Positions 1 through 6,399 of a stretch of DNA of 12,551 bases are shown here, one piece after another. The DNA comes from UBA11164 sp002420085 (GTDB lineage Bacteria; Pseudomonadota; Gammaproteobacteria; Xanthomonadales; Xanthomonadaceae), in assembly GCA_031976395.1 (NCBI GenBank), contig DALYLJ010000090.1, forward strand, positions 1-12,551, in the 5' to 3' direction. The notes under the pieces were generated by a model. That model saw only the letters and a list, made by a program, of their open reading frames with translations, was not told where the DNA came from and did not search any database. The translations under genes and the position numbers were made by a program. Within the stretch, counting starts at the first letter, position 1. Every line of letters starts with the position of its first letter.

Positions 1-1015
1 CATCGTCGACTGGGTGCTGAAGACCGTGCCGACCATGGGCGCCGGCTGGTGTCCGCCGGGCATGCTCGGCATCGGCATCGGTGGCACCGCCGAGAAAGCC
101 ATGCTGCTGGCCAAGGAGGCGTTGATGGAGCCGATCGATATTCAGGATCTGCAGGCACGCGGCCCTGGCAATCGCGCCGAACAACTCCGGCTCGAACTGT
201 ACGAGAAGGTCAATGCCCTCGGCATCGGTGCCCAGGGGCTGGGCGGCCTGACCACGGTGCTCGATGTCAAGGTCAAGGACTATCCCACCCACGCCGCCAA
301 TCTGCCGGTGGCGATGATCCCCAACTGCGCCGCTACACGGCATGCACACTTCGTGCTCGATGGCTCGGGGCCGGTGGCCCTGGAGCCACCCAGCCTGGAT
401 GACTGGCCGAAGCTCGATTACGACTTCACCCAGGGCCGACGGGTCGATCTCGACAGCCTCAGCCGCGACGAGATCACAGGGTGGCAGCCCGGTGAAGTGC
501 TGCTGCTCAGTGGCAGGCTGCTGACCGGTCGCGATGCCGCCCACAAGCGGATGGTCGAGATGCTCGACCGTGGCGAAACGCTGCCGGTCGATCTGCGCGG
601 CAAGTTCATCTACTACGTCGGTCCGGTCGATCCGGTCCGGGATGAAGTGGTCGGTCCGGCCGGCCCGACCACCGCCACCCGGATGGACAAGTTCACCGAC
701 CGAATCCTCGCCGAGACCGGACTGCTCGGCATGATCGGCAAGGCCGAGCGCGGTCCCGCCGCCATCGAAGCGATCAAGCGCCATCGCTCGGTTTATCTGA
801 TGGCGGTCGGCGGCGCCGCCTATCTGGTGTCCAAGGCGATCAAGGCCGCGCGGGTGGTTGGCTTCGAGGATCTGGGCATGGAGGCGATCTATGAGTTCAC
901 CGTCAAGGACATGCCGGTGACCGTCGCGGTCGACAGTGCCGGCCAGTCTGTTCACCAGACCGGCCCACGCGAGTGGCAGTCGCGAATCGGCAGGATTCCG
1001 GTGGTGCTCGGCTAG
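1..1015 (+). CDS. Fumarate hydratase class I (Fe-S), 3' part; 5' end outside window
   Basis: This is the C-terminal two thirds of an oxygen-sensitive [4Fe-4S] fumarase, which interconverts fumarate and malate in the TCA cycle in the cytoplasm. The frame is open from base 2 to the TAG at 1013-1015 and runs off the left edge, so the start is not visible. Two cluster cysteines can be seen: the WCPPG cysteine (codon at 50-52) and the NCAATRH cysteine (codon at 326-328). They are 92 residues apart, close to the spacing in E. coli FumA as I recall it; the third cysteine would lie upstream. The C-terminal beta domain has GPTTATRMDKF, like the FumA GPTTAGRMD segment, and a GMEAIYEF segment near the end. 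It is fused in the single-chain arrangement of FumA/FumB, not split into alpha and beta subunits. The family call is secure. The exact paralogue, and activity on other hydroxyacids, cannot be judged. Confidence 0.92.
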   Translation, partial: IVDWVLKTVPTMGAGWCPPGMLGIGIGGTAEKAMLLAKEALMEPIDIQDLQARGPGNRAEQLRLELYEKVNALGIGAQGLGGLTTVLDVKVKDYPTHAANLPVAMIPNCAATRHAHFVLDGSGPVALEPPSLDDWPKLDYDFTQGRRVDLDSLSRDEITGWQPGEVLLLSGRLLTGRDAAHKRMVEMLDRGETLPVDLRGKFIYYVGPVDPVRDEVVGPAGPTTATRMDKFTDRILAETGLLGMIGKAERGPAAIEAIKRHRSVYLMAVGGAAYLVSKAIKAARVVGFEDLGMEAIYEFTVKDMPVTVAVDSAGQSVHQTGPREWQSRIGRIPVVLG

Positions 1016-1140
1016 CCAGCGGCCGGTCCGGCGCCTACCAACAGCCAGTCGACGATCACGGTGGCTACCGCGTTCCTGGTCGCGGGCAAGACCGGTTCCG
1101 AGCCAGGCCATGTACGCAACGATCGAGAGGAGACTGGACC

Positions 1141-2778
1141 ATGCAATTGGCGATACCGTTGGGGCGTTGGGCCTTCTACTTCAGCCTCGCCGGACTGGCG
1201 ATCGCGGTCCTGGCCACCGCCTGGATGTCACTGGCCTGGTGGGCAGTGCTCGGCTTTGCCGTGCTGGTTGCGATCGGCGCCCGCGACGTCCTGCAACGGC
1301 GTCGGACGATCAGTCGCAACTATCCGATCCTGGTTCATCTGCGCTACTTCCTGGAATCGATCGGCCCGGAAATCCGGCAATACTTCATCGAGTCCGATAC
1401 CGACGAGCGGCCGTTTTCCCGTGAACAGCGCTCGCTGGTCTATCAACGCGCGAAGAACATCCACGACAAGGTACCGTTCGGCAGCCTGCTGGACGTCTAC
1501 GGCGATGGCTACGAATGGATCAATCACTCGCTGGCGCCGGTCGAGGTCGAGGGACACGATTTCCGGATCGAGATCGGCACCGGGCTCGCCCGGCCCTACT
1601 CGGCGAGTGTCTTCAATATCTCAGCGATGAGCTTCGGCTCGCTGTCGCCGAACGCGATCCGTGCGTTGAATGCCGGTGCAGCGCGCGGTGGCTTCTACCA
1701 CGACACCGGCGAGGGCTCGATCTCGCGTTACCACCGCGAGCACGGCGGCGATCTGGTCTGGGAGATCGGCTCGGGTTACTTCGGGTGCCGCGATCGTGAC
1801 GGCCGCTTCGACCAGGCGCGCTACATCGAGAACGCCTGCCTGGATCAGGTTCGGATGATCGAGATCAAGCTGTCCCAGGGGGCCAAGCCGGGCCTGGGCG
1901 GTGTGCTGCCGGGCGCCAAGGTCAATGCCGAGATCGCCGCTGCCCGTGGTGTTCCGATCGGCCTGGACGTCATTTCTCCCGCTCGGCATACCGCCTTCTC
2001 GACGCCGATCGAACTGCTCCAGTTCATCGAGCGGCTGCGCCAGGGTTCGGGTGGCAAACCGGTCGGCTTCAAACTGGCGATCGGCCATCCCTGGGAGTGG
2101 TTCGGGATGGTCAAGGCCATGCTCGAAACCGGGCTGCGGCCGGACTTCATCGTGGTTGACGGCGGCGAGGGCGGCACCGGTGCCGCGCCGCTGGAATTCG
2201 CCAATCGGGTCGGCATGCCTTTGCGCGATGCGCTGCTGCTGGTCCACAACACCCTGGTCGGGGTCGGCCTGCGCGACCGCGTGCGGATCGGCGCCGCCGG
2301 CAAGATCACCTCGGCCTTCATGATCGCCCGCACCCTGGCGCTCGGTGCCGACTGGTGCAATGCCGCACGGGCCTTCATGTTCGCCCTCGGTTGCATCCAG
2401 GCGCGCAGTTGCCACAACGATCGTTGCCCGAGCGGCGTCGCGACCCAGGATCCCTCGCGCTGGCACATGCTGGATGTCGAACTCAAGGCCGAGCGGGTTC
2501 GTGCCTACCACGACAACACCCTCAAGGCGCTGGCCCAGTTGATCGCCGCCGCCGGTCTGCGACATCCCTGCGAAATCGGGCCTGAGCACGTGGTACGGCG
2601 CCGTTCGGACACCGAGGTGCAGTCCTATGAGACCCTGCATCACTTCCTGCAACCGGGAGAGTTGCTCGCCGGGGCACCGGAGCACCCGGTGTTCCGACGG
2701 TTCTGGCCATTGGCGCGGGCAGATTCCTTCGACCCGCCGGCCAGCGTTGCAGCATTGCGGGCGACCAAGCTGCGCTGA
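1141..2778 (+). CDS. Membrane-anchored FMN-binding glutamate synthase-family protein
   Basis: A 545-residue protein built on the FMN/Fe-S core of glutamate synthase (GltB2/YerD-like, COG0069 type). Residues about 8-48 hold two hydrophobic segments that should anchor it in the inner membrane with the core in the cytoplasm. Family motifs follow in order: ISAMSFGSLSPNAIRALNAGA, SQGAKPGLGGVLPGAKV, VDGGEGGTGAAPLEF (flavin-phosphate region), then C418-x5-C424-x4-C429 (GCIQARSCHNDRCPSG), the 3Fe-4S ligand pattern of GltS. The N-terminal glutamine amidotransferase domain of true GltB is absent, so glutamine-dependent glutamate synthesis is not shown; substrate and electron donor are unknown. I chose the ATG at 1141 because GAGGAG lies 8 bases upstream and the TM segment begins right after it; the frame stays open to 973, but that extension looks untranslated. 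It lies 125 bp after the fumarase and ends 11 bp from a convergent gene. Confidence 0.88.
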   Translation: MQLAIPLGRWAFYFSLAGLAIAVLATAWMSLAWWAVLGFAVLVAIGARDVLQRRRTISRNYPILVHLRYFLESIGPEIRQYFIESDTDERPFSREQRSLVYQRAKNIHDKVPFGSLLDVYGDGYEWINHSLAPVEVEGHDFRIEIGTGLARPYSASVFNISAMSFGSLSPNAIRALNAGAARGGFYHDTGEGSISRYHREHGGDLVWEIGSGYFGCRDRDGRFDQARYIENACLDQVRMIEIKLSQGAKPGLGGVLPGAKVNAEIAAARGVPIGLDVISPARHTAFSTPIELLQFIERLRQGSGGKPVGFKLAIGHPWEWFGMVKAMLETGLRPDFIVVDGGEGGTGAAPLEFANRVGMPLRDALLLVHNTLVGVGLRDRVRIGAAGKITSAFMIARTLALGADWCNAARAFMFALGCIQARSCHNDRCPSGVATQDPSRWHMLDVELKAERVRAYHDNTLKALAQLIAAAGLRHPCEIGPEHVVRRRSDTEVQSYETLHHFLQPGELLAGAPEHPVFRRFWPLARADSFDPPASVAALRATKLR

Positions 2779-2789
2779 ACCGCGAGCGG

Positions 2790-3164
2790 TCAGCGGTCGA
2801 ACAGTTCCAGAACCCGTTCCGGTGGTCGTGCCAGCCATGCCCGATCGGAGGCCATCAGGACCGGCCGTTGCAGCAGATCGGGATGTTCGACCAGCAGGTC
2901 CACGACCTGCTCGACCGCCAGCGAGGGCAGGGTGGTCGGCTCAAGGCCGAGTGCCGCTGCCCGATCCGGGCGCAGCAGATGGCCGGCGGCCTGATCGAGC
3001 CGGGTGATGATCGCGCGTGCCTCGGCTTGATCGAGCGGCTGCTGGAGATACTGACGCAGGATCGGTTCGATGCCGTGCCGACGCAGCAGATCGAGTGCGT
3101 TCCGGCATTTCGAGCAGTCGGGATTGAAATACAGCACCGGGGGCGTGGCGTTGCGATCGGGCAT
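2790..3164 (-). CDS. ArsC/YfgD-family thioredoxin-fold protein (arsenate reductase-like)
   Basis: A 124-residue protein of the ArsC/Spx/YfgD family. The N-terminal beta strand leads into NPDCSKCRNALDLLRRHGIEP, where the first Cys (residue 17) is the ArsC nucleophile position. The C-terminal segment RPVLMASDRAWLARPPERVLEL is the family's RP...RPPE signature. The length is close to the ~115-140 residues usual for the family. Glutaredoxin-linked ArsC enzymes reduce arsenate to arsenite, but most YfgD-like members have no proven arsenate activity, and no ars operon genes are nearby. A second Cys at residue 20 makes a CxxC pair like the redox switch of Spx, where YfgD has CSKS. The start at 3164 puts ten residues before the first strand; no good Shine-Dalgarno sequence precedes it. 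The gene is divergent from rpsF and convergent with the glutamate synthase-like gene. Family is confident; substrate is open. Confidence 0.85.
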   Translation of the reverse strand: MPDRNATPPVLYFNPDCSKCRNALDLLRRHGIEPILRQYLQQPLDQAEARAIITRLDQAAGHLLRPDRAAALGLEPTTLPSLAVEQVVDLLVEHPDLLQRPVLMASDRAWLARPPERVLELFDR

Positions 3165-3257
3165 GGCTGGTTCGCGGGTCGGCGAGAGGCCGGTAGTGTG
3201 CCGTGAAGCGGAGTCCGACGGAACCCGTGATCGGCTGCGATTCGGGTGCCGAAACTG

Positions 3258-3266
3258 TGTCATAAT
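3258..3266 (+). promoter_or_regulatory. Extended -10 promoter for the rpsF operon
   Basis: TGT (3258-3260) directly precedes CATAAT (3261-3266), giving an extended -10 element with five of six bases of TATAAT. I see no convincing -35 at the normal spacing, which is tolerable for an extended -10 promoter. It would start transcription near 3273 and leave a leader of about 135 bases before rpsF. It is the best AT-rich promoter-like string in the 243-bp divergent gap. Confidence 0.5.
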
Positions 3267-3336
3267 GGTGAGCTGCCGTTTCATCGTGGACGAGTGCCGG
3301 GATCCGGCTTCGCCAACCACAGTCCGGCAGACCCTT

Positions 3337-3358
3337 GCCCCACCGCAGACCGGGGGGC
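3337..3358 (+). promoter_or_regulatory. Candidate S6:S18 autoregulatory leader hairpin of rpsF
   Basis: GCCCC (3337-3341) pairs with GGGGC (3354-3358) around a loop region that begins ACCG, in the rpsF 5' leader about 50 bases before the start codon. Many bacteria have an rpsF leader with a CCG-containing stem that binds the S6:S18 complex and mimics its 16S rRNA site. Position and the CCG near a stem are suggestive; I cannot match the full consensus by eye. Confidence 0.25.
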
Positions 3359-3407
3359 TGACCCGTTCCGGGCATCCACCGCCCAGGGCATCCACAAGGA
3401 GACAACA

Positions 3408-3836
3408 ATGCGACACTACGAAATCGTGTTCCTGGTCCATCCGGATCAGAGCGAGCAGGTTCCGGGAATGATCGAGCGTTACAAGACGCTGGTCGCCGGT
3501 GAGGGTGGCAAGATCCACCGCCTGGAGGATTGGGGCCGGCGCCAGTTGGCCTATCCGATCGCCAACCTGGTCAAGGCGCACTACGTCCTGATGAACATCG
3601 AGGTCGGCCAGGCGACGCTGAACGATCTGGTCGAAGGCTTCCGCTTCAACGACGCCATCCTGCGCCATCTGGTGATCCGTCGCGATGGCCCGGAAACCGA
3701 GCCGACCGCAATCATGAAGAGCAAGGACGAGAAGCCGGATCGCGGCGAGCGCGCGCCGCGTCAGCGTGAGTCCATTCGTGACGACGATGGCGAGGGCGAA
3801 GTCGACACCGACGAGTCCGACACCGAAGCCGCCTGA
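3408..3836 (+). CDS. rpsF: 30S ribosomal protein S6
   Basis: A 142-residue S6 protein of the small-subunit platform, where it binds as a heterodimer with S18. It starts MRHYEIVFLVHPDQSEQVP and carries the typical GGKIHRLEDWGRRQLAYPI and KAHYVLMNIEV segments and the C-terminal FRFNDAILRHLVIRR. The start is fixed by AAGGAG at 3396-3401 and by the family N-terminus; the open frame continues upstream to 3246, but that part is leader. The tail after residue ~105 is unusually charged and ends in a run rich in Asp and Glu, somewhat longer than E. coli S6 (which is modified by RimK-added glutamates at its acidic end). rpsR follows after 23 bp with no priB between them, unlike enteric bacteria. First gene of the rpsF-rpsR-rplI operon. 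Confidence 0.98.
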   Translation: MRHYEIVFLVHPDQSEQVPGMIERYKTLVAGEGGKIHRLEDWGRRQLAYPIANLVKAHYVLMNIEVGQATLNDLVEGFRFNDAILRHLVIRRDGPETEPTAIMKSKDEKPDRGERAPRQRESIRDDDGEGEVDTDESDTEAA

Positions 3837-3859
3837 GCCAGAAACCGGAGAATTTTCCC

Positions 3860-4090
3860 ATGTCCAAGTTCTTTCGTCGCCGCAAGTTTTGCAAGTTCAC
3901 GGCCGATGGCGTGGTCGAGGTCGATTACAAGGATCTCAACACCCTTCGCCAGAACCTCACCGAGACCGGCAAGATCGTGCCCAGCCGCATCACCGGAACC
4001 AAGTCCAAGTTCCAGCGCCAACTCGCCACGGCGGTCAAGCGCGCTCGCTACCTGGCCCTGATTCCGTACTGCGACAACCACGATAGCTGA
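3860..4090 (+). CDS. rpsR: 30S ribosomal protein S18
   Basis: A 76-residue S18 protein, the usual length, which forms a dimer with S6 on the 30S platform. The basic N-terminus MSKFFRRRKFCKF leads to the signature VDYKDLNTLRQNLTETGKIVPSRITGTKSKFQRQLATAVKRARYLALIPYC. It keeps only one cysteine in the N-terminal region, so it is not the zinc-binding (C+) form. The start has GGAG at 3847-3850, 9 bases upstream. It is co-transcribed with rpsF, and an 84-bp gap separates it from rplI. Confidence 0.98.
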   Translation: MSKFFRRRKFCKFTADGVVEVDYKDLNTLRQNLTETGKIVPSRITGTKSKFQRQLATAVKRARYLALIPYCDNHDS

Positions 4091-4109
4091 GCCGACGGTC
4101 ACTACCATC

Positions 4110-4124
4110 CTGTCATTCGGACAG
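4110..4124 (+). other. Small hairpin in the rpsR-rplI gap
   Basis: CTGTC (4110-4114) and GACAG (4120-4124) are perfect complements around a five-base ATTCG loop. There is no T-run after it, so it is unlikely to terminate. It may be a minor mRNA processing or stability structure, or chance. Confidence 0.25.
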
Positions 4125-4174
4125 CCCCCGTTGCGGTCGCGCAAGCCCACCGCTAACGAATAACGGAGTACCCC

Positions 4175-4624
4175 ATGGAACTGATTCTTTTGCAGAAAGT
4201 GCAGAACCTCGGCAGCCTTGGCGACAAGGTCCGGGTCAAGGCCGGCTACGGCCGCAACTACCTCATTCCCTACGGCAAGGCGGTTCCCGCCACTGAAGCC
4301 AACATCGAGATGTTCCGCCAGCGGCGCGCCGAGTACGAGGCCAAGGCCAAGGCGGCGCTGGAGGGTGCGGAAGGCCGCAAGGCCCGACTCGATGGCCTGA
4401 CGGTCACGGTTCGCGCCAATGCCTCGCCTGAAGGCAAGCTGTTCGGCTCGGTCGGTCCGCGTGACATCGCCGAAGCCTGCACCGCTGCCGGCCAGAGCCT
4501 GTCCAAGAGCGAAGTGGTGATGGGCGAAGGTCCGATCCGGCACGTCGGCGAGTACGATGTCCAGGTCGTGCTGCACGCCGATGTCGAAACCACGGTCAAG
4601 GTGCTGGTGGTGGCGGAAGCCTGA
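4175..4624 (+). CDS. rplI: 50S ribosomal protein L9
   Basis: A 149-residue L9, the standard bacterial length. It binds 23S rRNA near the L1 stalk and helps keep the reading frame. The N-terminal signature LGSLGDKVRVKAGYGRNYLIPYGKAVPAT is complete. A long charged helix (FRQRRAEYEAKAKAALEGAEGRKARL) links to the C-terminal domain with GKLFGSVGPRDIAEA and HVGEYDVQVVLHADV. GGAG at 4165-4168 gives good spacing to the ATG. It is the last gene before a strong hairpin and closes the rpsF operon. Confidence 0.98.
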   Translation: MELILLQKVQNLGSLGDKVRVKAGYGRNYLIPYGKAVPATEANIEMFRQRRAEYEAKAKAALEGAEGRKARLDGLTVTVRANASPEGKLFGSVGPRDIAEACTAAGQSLSKSEVVMGEGPIRHVGEYDVQVVLHADVETTVKVLVVAEA

Positions 4625-4645
4625 GCCGCGCCACGGCCTGACCCT

Positions 4646-4671
4646 CGAAGGGCGCCTCCGGGCGCCCTTCG
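4646..4671 (+). terminator. Intrinsic terminator-like hairpin after rplI
   Basis: CGAAGGGCGCC (4646-4656) and GGCGCCCTTCG (4661-4671) form a perfect 11-bp GC-rich stem with a TCCG tetraloop, 22 bases after the rplI stop. The following bases are only mildly T-rich (TCGTCTAC), not a clean U-tract, so termination may be partial and allow some read-through to dnaB. Confidence 0.75.
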
Positions 4672-4736
4672 TCGTCTACGGCCCATGCCGCGCCGTCGTC
4701 GGCTGGTCGGCACCGACATCGAACCACCCGCGCGCG

Positions 4737-4767
4737 CCGAGACCGGCCCAGGCCACGCCGGTCTCGG
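4737..4767. repeat. 11-bp perfect inverted repeat upstream of dnaB
   Basis: CCGAGACCGGC (4737-4747) and GCCGGTCTCGG (4757-4767) are exact reverse complements separated by nine bases. It is a second hairpin in the rplI-dnaB gap, without a T-tract. It could be a back-up or bidirectional terminator, or a dimeric-regulator operator for dnaB; the sequence does not decide. Confidence 0.55.
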
Positions 4768-4816
4768 GAATTGAGACGCACCGGCGGTATTCATGACGCT
4801 GTCGGTTATCAACCGG

Positions 4817-4825
4817 TTATCCACA
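4817..4825 (+). promoter_or_regulatory. Perfect DnaA box upstream of dnaB
   Basis: TTATCCACA is the strongest E. coli-type DnaA box (TTATNCACA). It begins 85 bases before the dnaB start. A related but weaker copy, TTATCAACC (4806-4814), sits 11 bases upstream in the same direction, with GGTTATC repeated at 4804 and 4815. DnaA control of the helicase gene is a reasonable inference; no promoter could be placed with confidence nearby. Confidence 0.5.
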
Positions 4826-4901
4826 GACTTGTCTGCAACACCCCCGGTGCTCCGGCGCGTAGCATGGACCGCTTCCCCCAGCACCGCTTCCGGAGCCGAT
4901 C

Positions 4902-6299
4902 ATGGCGCAACGCTATCCTCTTCCATCGGAATCCCGAGGCGACTCGCGGATCGAGGCGCTGCGCCTGCCACCGCAATCGGTCGAGGCCGAACAGGCGGTG
5001 CTCGGCGGCCTGATGCTGGCGCCGGACGCGATCGACCGGGTCGGCGATCTGCTGGTCGAGGAAGACTTCTACCGCCGCGACCACCGACTGATCTTCCGCG
5101 CCATCCGCGAGTTGGGTGACAAGAGCCGCTCGTTCGATGCCGTCACCCTCGGCGACTGGTTCGATTCCAACGGCCTGTCCGATCAGATCGGTGGCACTGC
5201 CTACTTGATCGAACTGGCCCAGACCACGCCCTCGGCCGCCAACATCGTCGCCTATGCCGAGATCGTTCGCGAGAAGTCGGTGCTGCGCAAGCTGATCGAA
5301 GTCGGCACCGAGATCGTCAATGATGGCTTCGAGCCGAACGGTCGGGACACGGTGGAAGTGTTGTCGGCGGCCGAGCAGAAAGTGTTCCGCATCGCCGAGC
5401 AGGGCCAACGCGGCCGGCGCGACTTCGTCGGCATCGGCGAGGCATTGACCGAGGCATTCGGCATCCTCAATGCCCGCTTCAACGCCAAGAGCGCCGTCAC
5501 TGGCCTGCCGACCGGCTTCACCGACTTCGACCAGATCACCTCCGGCCTGCAGAAGTCCGACCTGCTGATCCTCGCCGCCCGGCCAGCCATGGGCAAGACC
5601 ACGCTGGCCTTGAACATGGCCGAGTATGCCGCGCTGAAGAGCAAGAAATCGGTGATCGTGTTTTCGATGGAAATGTCGTACTCCCAGCTTGCCTTCCGCA
5701 TGATCTCCTCGATCGGGCGGGTCCACGCCGGACGCCTGCGTACCGGCCAACTCGAAGACGAAGACTGGAGTCGAGTGACCTCGGCAATCCGCCTGCTGCG
5801 GGAATCACGACTGTATATCGACGACACGCCCGGACTGTCGCCGGATGTGCTGCGCTCCAAAGCCCGACGCTTCAAGCGCGAGCATGACCTGGGCCTGATC
5901 GTCATCGATTACCTGCAATTGATGCAGGTTCCCGGCAACAAGGAAAACCGTGCCACCGAAATCTCGGAAATCTCGCGCAGCCTCAAGGCGCTGGCCAAGG
6001 AACTCGACGTGCCAGTGCTGGCGCTGTCCCAGCTCAACCGTGGCCTGGAAAGCCGTACCGACAAGCGTCCGGTGATGGCCGACCTGCGCGAGTCGGGTGC
6101 GATCGAGCAGGACGCCGACGTGATCGTGTTCATCTACCGTGATGACTACTACCACAAGGATTCCAACGACCAGGGTCTGGCCGAGGTGATCATCGGCAAG
6201 CAGCGTAACGGGCCGACCGGCACGGTCAAGCTGAAGTTCTTCGGTGAGTACACCCGGTTCGACAATCTCGCCCATGACGACGTCGGTCAGTTCGAGTGA
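4902..6299 (+). CDS. dnaB: Replicative DNA helicase DnaB
   Basis: A 465-residue hexameric 5'-3' helicase that drives the replication fork. The N-terminal domain (residues ~20-125, LPPQSVEAEQAVLGGLMLAPDAID, DFYRRDHRLIFRAI) is followed by a linker helix and the RecA-like DnaB_C domain. Walker A is RPAMGKTTLALN with Lys232, Walker B is LIVIDYLQLM with Asp336, and LSQLNRGLESRTDKRPVMADLRESGAIEQDADVI carries the family's motif H4 region. No intein or insertion is present and the length is normal. CGGAG at 4891-4895 sits 6 bases before the ATG. It lies 277 bp after rplI behind a terminator, so it probably has its own promoter, with a DnaA box close by. Confidence 0.98.
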   Translation: MAQRYPLPSESRGDSRIEALRLPPQSVEAEQAVLGGLMLAPDAIDRVGDLLVEEDFYRRDHRLIFRAIRELGDKSRSFDAVTLGDWFDSNGLSDQIGGTAYLIELAQTTPSAANIVAYAEIVREKSVLRKLIEVGTEIVNDGFEPNGRDTVEVLSAAEQKVFRIAEQGQRGRRDFVGIGEALTEAFGILNARFNAKSAVTGLPTGFTDFDQITSGLQKSDLLILAARPAMGKTTLALNMAEYAALKSKKSVIVFSMEMSYSQLAFRMISSIGRVHAGRLRTGQLEDEDWSRVTSAIRLLRESRLYIDDTPGLSPDVLRSKARRFKREHDLGLIVIDYLQLMQVPGNKENRATEISEISRSLKALAKELDVPVLALSQLNRGLESRTDKRPVMADLRESGAIEQDADVIVFIYRDDYYHKDSNDQGLAEVIIGKQRNGPTGTVKLKFFGEYTRFDNLAHDDVGQFE

Positions 6300-6324
6300 G
6301 TCACATCGAGGACGGCCCGTTCGC

Positions 6325-6340
6325 TGCCGCGCTTGCGGCA
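6325..6340 (+). other. Short GC hairpin after dnaB
   Basis: TGCCGC (6325-6330) and GCGGCA (6335-6340) pair around a GCTT tetraloop, 26 bases after the dnaB stop. No T-run follows, so it is at most a weak terminator between dnaB and alr. Confidence 0.35.
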
Positions 6341-6384
6341 TGACAGAAGCACCGACACTGGGGCAGGGCCGTCTCTGCTCGGGA

Positions 6385-6390
6385 TAGAAT
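6385..6390 (+). promoter_or_regulatory. Possible -10 element just before alr
   Basis: TAGAAT matches five of six bases of TATAAT and ends 9 bases before the alr ATG. If used, the transcript would begin within a few bases of the start codon. No clear -35 is seen at 16-18 bp spacing, so this is tentative. Confidence 0.3.
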
Positions 6391-6399
6391 GACCGGCCC

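Noticed and set aside
973..1140. Upstream extension of the glutamate synthase-like protein
   Set aside because: It overlaps the fumarase end and lacks a ribosome site there. The ATG at 1141 has a strong GAGGAG and starts directly before the first membrane segment.
2779..2790. Bidirectional terminator between the two convergent genes
   Set aside because: ACCGC and GCGGT are complementary, but only two bases separate them, leaving too short a stem once a loop is allowed.
1621..2838. Minus-strand open frame of 405 codons opposite the glutamate synthase-like gene
   Set aside because: The plus strand has the FMN and Fe-S motifs across this interval, and the antisense protein has no family features.
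4771..4799. Sigma-70 promoter for dnaB using TTGAGA as -35
   Set aside because: No acceptable -10 hexamer lies 16-18 bases downstream of it.
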